Shown: one piece after another, positions 9,568 through 17,605 of the stretch
Position numbering within the stretch: position 1 is the first letter of the stretch
How the letters are laid out: each line of letters opens with the position of its first letter
Assembly (NCBI RefSeq): GCF_039541075.1
Contig: NZ_BAABFN010000001.1
Location: 1,178,001-1,242,000, forward strand
Source: Compostibacter hankyongensis
GTDB lineage: Bacteria; Bacteroidota; Bacteroidia; Chitinophagales; Chitinophagaceae
Direction of reading: 5' to 3'
DNA: 64,000 nucleotides
Translations under genes and position numbers: made by a program
The notes under the pieces: model-generated
Told to the model about the DNA's origin: nothing
Database searches by the model: none
Seen by the model: the letters and a program-made list of their open reading frames with translations, nothing else

Positions 9568-9598
9568 AAGGCGAAAGGTAAAAGGTAAAAGGCGAAAG
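9564..9598. repeat. Heptamer array, family A (5 units)
   Basis: Five head-to-tail heptamers, read on the plus strand: GTAAAAG, GCGAAAG, GTAAAAG, GTAAAAG, GCGAAAG. The TAA stop of the CNNM gene (9565-9567) lies in the first unit. The array fills nearly all of the gap to the convergent oxyR gene. It is one of ten family-A arrays in the window. Confidence 0.9.
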
Positions 9599-9603
9599 AC
9601 GGC

Positions 9604-10548
9604 TCATCCGAGCTGTATCTGCACGACCTGTTTGCGGGATTTTGTCTTCATCTTTTCGGGGATAATGGCGGATACCTCTTCCCGGAAAGCAGCGATGAGC
9701 GCCTGCTTGATGAAGTGGCGGTGGGTGACCAGGCTGATCTCCCGCACCGGTTCCGGCGAATGGAAATAACGGATCATTTCGAGACGGGCGTTTTCCAGCT
9801 CGGTAATGGAGAGCTCGGGCAGCACCGTCCAGCCCCGGTTTTGCTCCACCATCCGTTTGAGCGTCTCCACGCTGCCGGTATTGTAGGCAAGGTTGCGGTC
9901 CCCGTATTTATCATTGTGCTCCCTGCAGAGGTTCAGCACCTGGTTGCGCATGCAGTGTCCCTCGTTGAGCAGCCATACGTCCCGGGTGGTCAGCTCCGAG
10001 GCCTTTACCACCTTTTTCCGGTACAGGGGATGATCCGGTGAGGTGTATACGACAAAGCTTTCGTAGAACAACGGTTGCTCCCTGAGCTGCGCATCCTCCA
10101 GCGGAGTGGCCAGCACGCCGCAGTCCAGCCGCTCCTGCTTCAGCTGCCGGCAGATTTCTTCCGTATTGTATTCCCATACTTCCAGCTTTACGGCGGGGTA
10201 TTTGGGCGTAAACTGCGCCACCAGCGGGGGAAGCAGGTAGGGAGCCAGGGTTGGGATGATGCCGACACGCAGCGTGCCCTGCACCTCCTTTTTGTAATTG
10301 TCTATGATCTCCCGTACCCGGGCATTCTCCTTCAGGATGATGCGGGCCTGCTCGATCACTTCCTCGCCGATCTCTGTAGTCGTCACGGGCAGCTTGCTGC
10401 GGTCAAACAACTTTACCCCCAGCTCATCCTCCAGCTTCTGGATCTGCATGCTCAGGGTGGGCTGCGTAACAAAACATTTCTCTGCGGCGGTGACAAAGCT
10501 GCGATAGGTGTCCACGGCCACGATATACTCCAGCTGAACGGCGGTCAT
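9604..10548 (-). CDS. oxyR: Hydrogen peroxide-sensing LysR-type regulator OxyR
   Basis: LysR-family transcription factor of the oxidative stress response. Residues 1-60 form the winged helix (AAEKCFVTQPTLSMQIQKLE); the rest is the substrate/redox domain. In the segment NEGHCMRNQVLNLC the two cysteines fall at residues 199 and 208, the same numbers and spacing as the redox pair of E. coli OxyR, so peroxide sensing by disulfide formation is well supported. Length 314 aa is normal. An ATAG-N7-CTAT motif lies just upstream of its start (10560-10574), suggesting autoregulation. No catalase or peroxidase gene is adjacent. Confidence 0.93.
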   Translation of the reverse strand: MTAVQLEYIVAVDTYRSFVTAAEKCFVTQPTLSMQIQKLEDELGVKLFDRSKLPVTTTEIGEEVIEQARIILKENARVREIIDNYKKEVQGTLRVGIIPTLAPYLLPPLVAQFTPKYPAVKLEVWEYNTEEICRQLKQERLDCGVLATPLEDAQLREQPLFYESFVVYTSPDHPLYRKKVVKASELTTRDVWLLNEGHCMRNQVLNLCREHNDKYGDRNLAYNTGSVETLKRMVEQNRGWTVLPELSITELENARLEMIRYFHSPEPVREISLVTHRHFIKQALIAAFREEVSAIIPEKMKTKSRKQVVQIQLG

Positions 10549-10552
10549 GTCG

Positions 10553-10585
10553 CAAAGGTATAGATAAATCCTATACTTTAGAATA
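10553..10585 (-). promoter_or_regulatory. oxyR promoter with overlapping OxyR-type binding site
   Basis: On the minus strand TACCTTTG (10560-10553) is a perfect -7 box. It would start transcription at or next to the oxyR ATG (10548), giving a leaderless or nearly leaderless message. Directly upstream, positions 10560-10574 read ATAG-N7-CTAT, the OxyR half-operator. After another seven bases comes AATA (10582-10585), a degenerate start of the second half-site. No good -33 TTG is visible, as expected for a promoter under activator or repressor control. The distal part overlaps the last codons of the upstream gene. Confidence 0.5.
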
Positions 10586-11876
10586 TCTTATACCGGTATT
10601 TGATATTGTCGGTGTTGTGCTGCAGCTCGCTGATGTTGATGGAGGCGCGGATATCGGTTACCGCTTCATCCTTGAGGCTCCTGAATTCGTCCTGTTTTTG
10701 CTTTACGATGTTTTTATCGGCGAGCCCGTTGTCCTGGGCGATGGTCAGGGCGCTGTTGACCTTGTCGTAATAGGTATCAAGCAGGGTGAAGTATTCGTTG
10801 TAAAGATTTTCAAATCTTTTTGTCTGCAGCACGAGGTCTTCCAGCTGGTTGTTGGCTTCCTTCAGGCTCATGTTCTCGCGCAGCAGCTTTTCATAATCCA
10901 GCTTGCTTGTTCCGGGAATGGTATACTTTTTCTCCAGTTCGGCAAAGAACTTTTCTGCGCTTTCCTTATTGAATTGAATGAAATATTCGTTCAGCACCAC
11001 GCCCAGCGGTTTGTTGTCCGCCTTTTTGGGCAGGGCCATACCGAGGGCGCTGGCCGTAAACTGCAGGTGGTCGAACATGTTCTGGTGCAGCAGGTTGAGC
11101 TGGTCCTTGTTGAAGTTCAGCCCATACTGGAATTTCTGGTTGCCCTCGTTCAGCGCAGTATAATAGACTACGTATTTGTTCAGCTCCTGTTCAAATTTTT
11201 TCAGGTTTTTCTCATTGATGGCCTTGTTGTTTACGCTTACGCTGTGAAAGAAGGTCATCACCGAATTGGCGATGCCCAGCGGGGGCGTCAGCGCAGTCAG
11301 GCTTTTGAAGATCGGGCTGTTGATGATGGAGTTGGTGGCATCCACGATCTTTACGTTGCGGTCGTTCCGGTCCGCCTTGCCTTCCAGCACGATCGTCTTC
11401 ACCATATCGAGAATGCGTTCGCTGAAGGAGAAGCCCAGCATCTTGCTTTCGGGGTTGTTCAGCGAGGAGATAAAGACGTCCAGGTTATTGGTGGTGGTAC
11501 GCGATTTAAGATCGATGATCTTTTTATTGAGATAGTAATACGTTTCCGAAGAATTGATCAGGTTGTTTTTCAGCAGCTCATACTTGGTGCGGTTGTCGAT
11601 CTGCTTGCCCTGCATAAGCCCCTGGATAGCGGTGGAGTTCTGACGTTCGTTGTCCGAAACTTTCTGTATGCTGTCCAGCAGCTTCCGTATGGTGGTATCC
11701 TGATTCTGGTAAACGACGCGCGGCAACTCGGCCGCGGAACTGTCCTGCGGATGAATAGTGGTGTCTGCCTTTACGGCTGTGCGGGCCTTTTCTGCCGCAG
11801 ACTGCTTCTTCTGGGCAAACAGCGGCATATGGCAGGTAGCTAGGATCAGCGCAATAAGAAGTAGCCTTGCTTGCAT
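10578..11876 (-). CDS. Secreted coiled-coil protein of unknown function
   Basis: I do not recognise this 432-residue protein. It opens with a signal peptide (MQARLLLIALILATCHMPLF, cleavage probably after AQ near residue 22). Then come a Lys/Ala/Asp-rich linker to about residue 60, charged segments with heptad-like spacing (LLDSIQKVSDNERQNSTAIQ; NLKKFEQELNKYVVYYTALN; LLRENMSLKEANNQLEDLVL) and one hydrophobic patch, SLTALTPPLGIANSVMTFFH, near residue 205. It is mostly helical by eye and lies in the periplasm or at the cell surface. It has its own promoter (11943-11973). It is not obviously related to its neighbours oxyR and dnaG. Confidence 0.7.
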   Translation of the reverse strand: MQARLLLIALILATCHMPLFAQKKQSAAEKARTAVKADTTIHPQDSSAAELPRVVYQNQDTTIRKLLDSIQKVSDNERQNSTAIQGLMQGKQIDNRTKYELLKNNLINSSETYYYLNKKIIDLKSRTTTNNLDVFISSLNNPESKMLGFSFSERILDMVKTIVLEGKADRNDRNVKIVDATNSIINSPIFKSLTALTPPLGIANSVMTFFHSVSVNNKAINEKNLKKFEQELNKYVVYYTALNEGNQKFQYGLNFNKDQLNLLHQNMFDHLQFTASALGMALPKKADNKPLGVVLNEYFIQFNKESAEKFFAELEKKYTIPGTSKLDYEKLLRENMSLKEANNQLEDLVLQTKRFENLYNEYFTLLDTYYDKVNSALTIAQDNGLADKNIVKQKQDEFRSLKDEAVTDIRASINISELQHNTDNIKYRYKIF

Positions 11877-11942
11877 GAAAACGAGGTTATCTACTGATAA
11901 TTAAAGGATTTGACGGCCTAAATTCATGCTAATTACCAAAGG

Positions 11943-11973
11943 CAAACGTACATAAAATTTTTACATCCACCAA
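11943..11973 (-). promoter_or_regulatory. Bacteroidota-type promoter for the unknown secreted protein
   Basis: Minus strand: -33 TTG at 11973-11971 and -7 TACGTTTG at 11950-11943 (a perfect TAnnTTTG), spaced by 20 bases. The predicted start is near 11936, about 60 bases before the ATG at 11876. Confidence 0.65.
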
Positions 11974-11974
11974 T

Positions 11975-12029
11975 CTCAAACTGGGAAACCTCGCCAGAAA
12001 CCGGAAACTGAAACCTCAAACCGGAAGCC
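11975..12029. repeat. Family C short-period repeat (AAACCGG/AAACCTC type)
   Basis: A run of CTCAAAC, GAAACCT, AGAAACC, GGAAACT, GAAACCT and CAAACCG units with mostly 7-base spacing of the AAAC cores. It ends three bases before the dnaG stop codon (12032). The same units occur at 15769, 25556, 30402, 38757, 44326 and 58258. Confidence 0.7.
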
Positions 12030-12031
12030 TC

Positions 12032-14032
12032 CTACTTCAGGATCACGGTGCCGAGCCTGCCGGTGATCTGGTATTCCATTTCCTTGAGGTGCCGGTGCAA
12101 TTGCAGGCAGCTCATCTGCTCTTCGGGGGTAGCGGCTTTTTCCATATCCTGCTGGTTTTCATTCAGGAGGCGTTTTATCTTTTTCAGCAGCAGGTAATTC
12201 AGCGCAGAGCTGACATCCTGCTTGTAGACGCTGTCCCGATGGGTAACCTCTATCTCGTGCATATCCTTCCAGTTGGGACTCACCTCGTACGGGAAATGCA
12301 GCACGGCCACAGCCAGGCTGCTTATCTCCGGGTCGGCATGATAGATGAAAAAGCGAGTCTCCGGCTGCTGTCCGGCCTCCACGAGCGCCTTGTAGCTTTC
12401 CAGGATGCGGCGCACTACGGCATTATCGATGAGGTCGTATTCCAGCGGGGCCTCGAAAATATGCTGCGCCACGGTGCTGTGCTCATCCCAGGCCCTGTGT
12501 CCGTGTTCCAGCAGCACCCTTACCAGACCGCGCTCCTGCTTATCGTCCTGCAGCAGCAGCTCGGCTCCGTCTTCCGCCTCTCCGGGCATTTCCGTTGCAG
12601 GTGCGGCCTCCGGCAGGACGGCGGCAGCGGCGGGGTTGCGGGTGCGTTCCTGCTTCTGCAGCCTTTCACGCAGATGCTTGTTGACCAGCGATACCAGCCC
12701 CTGCTCGTCGATCTTCAGTATTTCGCTGCACTGCCGGATATAGTCCTGCTGCAGGGTAAAATGTTCGGTTTTATTGATGCGTGAGATGGTTTCGGCCAGC
12801 TGGTTGACCAGCTCCGATTTCCGTTTCGGGTCGTTACCGGCTTCCTCCAGCGAGACTTCCAGCTTGAAAAAGATAAAATCCTTTTTGTGGGTGCGGATAA
12901 AGTCGCGGAAAGCGCCTGCGCCGATCCGCCGCACATAGCTGTCCGGGTCTTCCTTGTCGGGGATAAGGGCCAGCTGGACGTTCAGTCCTTCTTCCAGGGC
13001 CAGGTCGAGGCCGCGCAGGGCGGCTTTTACCCCGGCGGCGTCGCCATCGTACAGGATGGTAAGATTGCCCGTATATTTTTTGATCAGGCGCAGCTGGTCC
13101 GGGGTGAGCGAGGTACCCCCCGAGGCTACCACGTTTTCGATGCCGGCCTGGTGCAGGGAAATGACGTCGGTATACCCTTCCACGAGCAGGCATTCGTCGG
13201 CCTGGCTGATGGCCTGCCGCGCGAAATAGGTGCCATACAGGAGCTTGCTTTTTACATACAGCTGGTTTTCCGGGGTATTGATGTATTTGGGCGCCCGGTC
13301 GTTGCTTTTCAGTATCCTGGCGCCGAAGCCGATCACCTTGCCGGTCTGGTTATGCACGGGGAAGATCACCCGGCCGCGGTAGTTGTCCGCGGGTTCCCCG
13401 TTGCGCGTCACCACCAGCCCCGTTTTCTGCAGATATTCGATGCTGTAGCCTTTTTTCAGCGCTGCCCGGGCAAAGGCATCCCGTTTGTCGGGATTGTAAC
13501 CCAGCTGGAATTTCCGGATGATGTCCTCGCTGAAGCCGCGTTCCTGGAAATAAGAGAGGCCTACGGCCTGTCCTTCTTCGGTTTCAAAAAGGGTATGAGA
13601 AAAATATTCTTGCGCAAACTCGTTGACGATATGAAGGCTTTCGGCCAGCTGGCGCTGGGCGACGATCTCGGGGCTGAGCTCCGTTTCCTCCACTTCGATG
13701 TTGTACTTCTGGGCCAGCCAGCGGATGGCCTCCACATAGGAATACTTTTCATGCTCCATGATGAAGCCGATGGCATTGCCGCTGCGGCCGCAGCCAAAGC
13801 ACTTGTAGATTTCCTTGCTGGGGGAAACGGTAAAGGAAGGCGTTTTCTCGTTATGAAAAGGGCATAGCCCCAGGTAGTTGGCGCCCCGTTTCTTGAGCTT
13901 CACAAAATCTCCTACGATATCCACGATATCGATGCGGGACAGGATCTGCTGTATGGTATTTTCCGAGATCAGAAGGCGGCGGTTTGCACCATAAAGGTGC
14001 GATTTTCTCTCAAAAGGGACAAAAACCGGCAT
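12032..14032 (-). CDS. dnaG: DNA primase
   Basis: Synthesises RNA primers for lagging-strand replication with DnaB helicase. The zinc-binding domain has CPFHNEKTPSFTVSPSKEI and CFGCGRSGNAI, giving the CHCC ligand set. The TOPRIM catalytic core follows with VEGYTDVISLHQAGIENVVA and LYDGDAAG, then a C-terminal helicase-binding helical part to 666 aa. The start is uncertain. The family's conserved N-terminus (ISENTIQQILSRIDIVDIVG) begins right after a CTG codon at 13972, while the nearest ATG lies 20 codons upstream at 14032 and encodes an atypical leader. Either ATG 14032 with an extension or a rare CTG start is possible. Confidence 0.95.
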   Translation of the reverse strand: MPVFVPFERKSHLYGANRRLLISENTIQQILSRIDIVDIVGDFVKLKKRGANYLGLCPFHNEKTPSFTVSPSKEIYKCFGCGRSGNAIGFIMEHEKYSYVEAIRWLAQKYNIEVEETELSPEIVAQRQLAESLHIVNEFAQEYFSHTLFETEEGQAVGLSYFQERGFSEDIIRKFQLGYNPDKRDAFARAALKKGYSIEYLQKTGLVVTRNGEPADNYRGRVIFPVHNQTGKVIGFGARILKSNDRAPKYINTPENQLYVKSKLLYGTYFARQAISQADECLLVEGYTDVISLHQAGIENVVASGGTSLTPDQLRLIKKYTGNLTILYDGDAAGVKAALRGLDLALEEGLNVQLALIPDKEDPDSYVRRIGAGAFRDFIRTHKKDFIFFKLEVSLEEAGNDPKRKSELVNQLAETISRINKTEHFTLQQDYIRQCSEILKIDEQGLVSLVNKHLRERLQKQERTRNPAAAAVLPEAAPATEMPGEAEDGAELLLQDDKQERGLVRVLLEHGHRAWDEHSTVAQHIFEAPLEYDLIDNAVVRRILESYKALVEAGQQPETRFFIYHADPEISSLAVAVLHFPYEVSPNWKDMHEIEVTHRDSVYKQDVSSALNYLLLKKIKRLLNENQQDMEKAATPEEQMSCLQLHRHLKEMEYQITGRLGTVILK

Positions 14033-14085
14033 TCCGGAAAGCGGATTTTTCTCCCCGGTATGCCGGCGCGCTGTCGGGCAGTCCC

Positions 14086-14427
14086 TTACTTGCCATCCCC
14101 GTCCGTATCCGTCTTATCCCTGATCTCTTCTTCTTTCAGACGGACCTTTTTGCCTTTTTCGTCAATATAATACTTCCGGTCTTTTTTGTCGATATACACC
14201 GTTTCACCGTTGGGACCTTCTTTTCCCTTATAGACCTTGTCGGCGACAGCTGAGGCCCCTTTCGAGGCGGTGGAGGCGGCTTTGTGACCCGCCTTTTCGA
14301 TCTTGTGACCCGCCTTTTGAACAGTACTGTCTATACCCTGCGCAGAAGCGGATACGCCGGTGAGCACACCGGAGAGGGTCAGGGCGGCGGCAAAGAGCAA
14401 GCCCCGCCATTTTTTTGTGTTGTCCAT
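14086..14427 (-). CDS. Small secreted basic protein with AGHK repeats
   Basis: A 113-residue exported protein, starting at ATG 14427 because this places the signal peptide (MDNTKKWRGLLFAAALTLSG..SASAQ) at the N-terminus. The mature part has a short tandem (AGHKIEK / AGHKAAS), an Ala/Ser/Lys segment and a C-terminal module GPNGETVYIDKKDRKYYIDE, then KGKKVRL. That module resembles the short basic-adaptor-like domains found in Chitinophagaceae secreted proteins. It is rich in Lys and Asp, with no catalytic motif. It is divergent from cbpA, with 99 bases between starts. Function unknown. Confidence 0.65.
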   Translation of the reverse strand: MDNTKKWRGLLFAAALTLSGVLTGVSASAQGIDSTVQKAGHKIEKAGHKAASTASKGASAVADKVYKGKEGPNGETVYIDKKDRKYYIDEKGKKVRLKEEEIRDKTDTDGDGK

Positions 14428-14526
14428 AACCTTGGTTTTTATGCTTGTCTGTTCCTGTATATCCAAGAATGGTGCCATGGCGGGCATTTTTCCTTATATT
14501 TAGGGGTAGAAAACAAAAGCACCTTT

Positions 14527-15408
14527 ATGGCATTTATCGATTATTACCAGGTGCTGGGCGTAAGCAGACAGGCAACGGAAAAAGAGATCAGGGATGCCTA
14601 CCGCAAGCTGGCGCGGAAATATCATCCCGACCTGAATCCGGGAGACAAGGATGCAAAACAGAAGTTCCAGCAGATCAACGAGGCAAACGAGGTGTTGGGC
14701 GACCCGGAGAAGCGAAAAAAATACGACCGTTACGGGGAGGAGTGGAAACATGCGGAAGCCTATGAAAAGGCCGGTGCGCGTCCCCATCCGGGAGGCGGGC
14801 AGGAGCAGTCCTTTTCGGGAACGGACGCCGATACCGATTTTTCGGAGTTCTTTTCTTCCATGTTCGGCGGTGGGGGCGGGGGCGGCAGCCGGGTGAGGTT
14901 TAAGGGCCAGGATTTCCACGCTGAGCTTCAGCTGGGCCTGGAGGATGCTTACCATACCCATAAGCAAACCCTTACGGTCAACGGTAAGCATATCCGGGTA
15001 ACCATTCCGGCCGGTATTGAGAACGGGCAGACCATCCGTATCCGCGGATACGGCGGAGCCGGCGTCAACGGCGGCCCCGCCGGCGACCTCTATATCACCT
15101 TTGCGCTGGCGGATCACCCCCGCTTTAAAAGGCTGGGGAACGATCTCTACACAACGGTGGACCTGGACCTGTACACCGCATTGCTGGGCGGGGAAGCCAT
15201 CGTGGATACCCTGGACGGAAAGGTGAAGCTGAAGGTAGCTCCTGAGACGCAGAACGGCACGAAGGTACGGCTGCAGGGGAAAGGCTTTCCGGTGTACCGG
15301 CAGGATGGAAAATACGGCGACCTTTTTGTAACCTATTCCGTACGCTTACCGGTGAACCTCACCGAAAAGGAAAAGCAACTGTTCCGGGAGCTGGCCGGTC
15401 GGCAGTGA
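14527..15408 (+). CDS. cbpA: CbpA-type DnaJ co-chaperone / curved DNA-binding protein
   Basis: Type II DnaJ homolog that stimulates DnaK ATPase and can bind curved DNA. Start at ATG 14527, matching the canonical J-domain opening (FIDYYQVLGVSRQATEKEIR). The HPD catalytic triplet lies in KYHPDLNPGD (about residues 34-43). A Gly/Phe-rich linker (SSMFGGGGGGGSR) follows, then two C-terminal beta-sandwich domains (TVNGKHIRVTIPAGIENGQT; GGEAIVDTLDGKVKLKVAPE). There is no DnaJ-type zinc finger, which separates it from true DnaJ. 293 aa. It is followed after 38 bases by its modulator CbpM. An imperfect -7 box TATATTTA lies near 14494. Confidence 0.92.
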   Translation: MAFIDYYQVLGVSRQATEKEIRDAYRKLARKYHPDLNPGDKDAKQKFQQINEANEVLGDPEKRKKYDRYGEEWKHAEAYEKAGARPHPGGGQEQSFSGTDADTDFSEFFSSMFGGGGGGGSRVRFKGQDFHAELQLGLEDAYHTHKQTLTVNGKHIRVTIPAGIENGQTIRIRGYGGAGVNGGPAGDLYITFALADHPRFKRLGNDLYTTVDLDLYTALLGGEAIVDTLDGKVKLKVAPETQNGTKVRLQGKGFPVYRQDGKYGDLFVTYSVRLPVNLTEKEKQLFRELAGRQ

Positions 15409-15446
15409 ACCGCCGAAGGGACCAACCGGATCATTAAATTAAGATC

Positions 15447-15746
15447 ATGCAGAAAGATGAACTGATACCGCTGGAAGTATTCTGCACCCGCTGCAGCGTG
15501 GAAGCAACCTTTGTCCGCGCCCTGGAAGATTCGGGCCTGATAGAAGTGGTGACGGTAGCCGAAAGCGCCTTCATCCGCCAGACCGCCCTGCCGGAGCTGG
15601 AGAAGCTGTCGAGGCTGCATTACGATCTCGACATCAACCTGGAAGGCGTGGAAGCCATCAGCCACCTGCTGCAGCGGGTCCGGTATCTGCAGGAAGAGAT
15701 TACCGCCCTGAGAAACAAGCTCAGGATGTATGAAGGAGAAGATTAG
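15447..15746 (+). CDS. cbpM: Chaperone modulator CbpM
   Basis: A 99-residue MerR-like helical protein that in characterised systems binds the J-domain of CbpA and blocks both its co-chaperone and DNA-binding activities. The sequence has the usual order: an N-terminal helix-turn-helix-like part (LEVFCTRCSVEATFVRALED), a central LHYDLDINLEGVEAISHLLQ and a C-terminal coiled coil (RVRYLQEEITALRNKLRMY). The position right after cbpA on the same strand is the standard arrangement. It contains two Cys (CTRC), which is uncommon but not diagnostic. Confidence 0.88.
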   Translation: MQKDELIPLEVFCTRCSVEATFVRALEDSGLIEVVTVAESAFIRQTALPELEKLSRLHYDLDINLEGVEAISHLLQRVRYLQEEITALRNKLRMYEGED

Positions 15747-15768
15747 TATTAGTCAATAGGGGGTTCGG

Positions 15769-16003
15769 TTTCTGGCTTCGGGTTCCAGTTTGAGGTTCCG
15801 GTTGATTTGATGATTTGGAGATTTGATGATTTGGTGATGGAGTAATCATCAAATCAGCACATCATCAAAGGCGAAGCCTTCACTGAGACAAATAAAAAAA
15901 CATTATGCACGAAGTAAATTATCAAATTCATTAACTGCCTTTCGCCTTTCGCCTTTCACCTTTCGCCTTTCACCTTTCACCTTTGACCTACCCCTTTAGG
16001 GGA
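15769..16003. repeat. Composite repeat island (families C, D, non-repetitive module, A, palindrome)
   Basis: The gap between cbpM and the convergent susD is filled by repeats. 15769-15802 is reversed family C (TTTCTGG-like heptamers). 15804-15835 is four direct GAT-initiated octamers (GATTTGAT, GATTTGGA, GATTTGAT, GATTTGGT), followed by inverted octamers to about 15870. 15894-15922 is a module also found at 25681 and 50905. 15938-15986 is seven perfect family-A heptamers in reverse (CCTTTCG/CCTTTCA). 15991-16002 is CCCCTTTAGGGG. The susD stop codon follows immediately at 16004. Confidence 0.9.
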
Positions 16004-17563
16004 TTAATCCTTGTCCCACCACAGCGGGGTCGCAATATTATCCGGGCCGTTAAGCAGGCTCTGGCCCTGTTTCAGCGCATTGGCATCGTTTTGCTGTTCT
16101 ACCGTCGGATAGGGAACCCTTTTGATAAAACCCTGCGGCAGATCCGCATTATCGGATTTTACCACCGGGTATTGCCTGGGATAGCCGGAACGGCGTACCT
16201 CGGCCCAGGCTTCAAGGCCGTCCGGGTACAGGGCCAGCCATTTTTGCAAACCGATCTGTGCCCGTTCGGTAGCTTCGTCCTGCGCCCATTTCACGGTAAT
16301 GGCAGGATCCACCGGAGGGGATTGCTGGTAATCATCCGGCGCAGCAGGCTTTTGGGTGCTGCTGATATAGCTGCTGATCTTTGCAGCATCTGTGACGCCC
16401 CATTGTTTCAGGCTGGTCTCGATTCCTTTCTCATACAGTTCCTGGGCGTTACCGTCCATCTCCCACCCGTTGAGGGCTCCTTCGGCGCGCAGGAAATACG
16501 CCTCGGCGGCATGCATGATATCCATGTGGCGGGTATTGTCCGGTATCCAGGTGGACCCATCCCAGGTGATCCAGCTCTTCCCGATCTGAGAAGTATAAGC
16601 CGGTGTATTGGCGTCCTTGTTCAGGTCGGTGTTCTCCTGCCCGTTGCGCAGGGAGGCGTATTTTCCTGTCTTGACGGCGGGCTGAAAATAATTTTCCAGG
16701 CGGGGGTCGTCAAATCCCTTGAGGTAGGAAAGCATGGTGGAGCTCATGCTGAATTCATTCCAGACGGCAATATAGGCGAGCCCGTTAACATCTGTTCCGT
16801 CGAGCGTCTTGTACATATAGGCATCGTCGGCGATGTCTGTAAGGACTCCATCTCTGACGGCGGCTTCGGCTTCCTTTTTCGCCCTTGCCGGGTCCACTGC
16901 CGAGATCCGCAGGGCCAGCCGCAGGCGAAGCGTATTGGCAAACTTGATCCATTTGGCAACGTCCCCCGAATAGATAAGATCGTAGTCGCCGTACAGGCTT
17001 TCCCCGCCGTTCTTTTTCAGGATCTCCACAGCGCCGGTCAGCTGCTTGAAAAAGTCGTCATAGATCTTATCCTGCGGATCGTATACCACCGTAGTATCCA
17101 TGCCGGCCATGAAATAAGGGACCGGACCATAGTAATCGGTGAGGCGGTGAAAAGCGAATACCCACACGATACGGGCCAGCGCGTTCTCAGTGGACGAGGT
17201 GTCGGTGTTTTCGAGGACAGCGCGCAGCTGGGGGGCCACCTGTGTATAGACGTTCCGCCAGCCGATATCCAGCCAGTCGTACCGGATAGAATAGCGGTCT
17301 GTCTGGAACCCGGTGGAAGTGGTAGCGTAGTACTGGGCATAGAGATCGGCAAAGAGATTCTGTGCCGTCTGGTAAGAAGAGCCTTTGTTGGAAGATGCGG
17401 CTTCCGCAAAAGAAAAAAGGTAGGGTACCTGTTGCTTGTCCACATCTTTCAGCTTGGTATGATCGGTGTTGATCTTGTCGAAATCCTTGGTGCAGGCGCC
17501 CAGCAGCAGGACGGTGCCGGTCATCAGGATTGCGCTGCGGTAATATTTTCCGAGGTATAGCAT
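16004..17563 (-). CDS. SusD-like outer membrane lipoprotein (SusD-like_2 type)
   Basis: Surface nutrient-binding partner of the SusC encoded just upstream on the same strand. Signal peptide with lipobox LGAC (Cys about residue 24) followed by TKDFDKINTD, the opening typical of the SusD-like_2 subgroup. Further family features are FAFHRLTDYYGPVPY, KFANTLRLRLALRIS, AAEAYFLRAEGALNGW, WLALYPDGLEAWAEVRRSGY and the final RVPYPTVEQQ with a tryptophan-rich end (PLWWDKD). 519 aa, normal for the subgroup. It probably handles amino sugars or small peptides, given the neighbours; that is inference. Confidence 0.93.
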   Translation of the reverse strand: MLYLGKYYRSAILMTGTVLLLGACTKDFDKINTDHTKLKDVDKQQVPYLFSFAEAASSNKGSSYQTAQNLFADLYAQYYATTSTGFQTDRYSIRYDWLDIGWRNVYTQVAPQLRAVLENTDTSSTENALARIVWVFAFHRLTDYYGPVPYFMAGMDTTVVYDPQDKIYDDFFKQLTGAVEILKKNGGESLYGDYDLIYSGDVAKWIKFANTLRLRLALRISAVDPARAKKEAEAAVRDGVLTDIADDAYMYKTLDGTDVNGLAYIAVWNEFSMSSTMLSYLKGFDDPRLENYFQPAVKTGKYASLRNGQENTDLNKDANTPAYTSQIGKSWITWDGSTWIPDNTRHMDIMHAAEAYFLRAEGALNGWEMDGNAQELYEKGIETSLKQWGVTDAAKISSYISSTQKPAAPDDYQQSPPVDPAITVKWAQDEATERAQIGLQKWLALYPDGLEAWAEVRRSGYPRQYPVVKSDNADLPQGFIKRVPYPTVEQQNDANALKQGQSLLNGPDNIATPLWWDKD

Positions 17564-17605
17564 AGGACAAATTGTGTGTTAATCAATATATGCAGCGGGT
17601 GCATA

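Noticed and set aside
15903..15933. Very short frame MHEVNYQIH resembling the HEVEY core of the S23 protein
   Set aside because: Only nine codons, and the match could be chance. It is kept only as part of the shared non-repetitive module.
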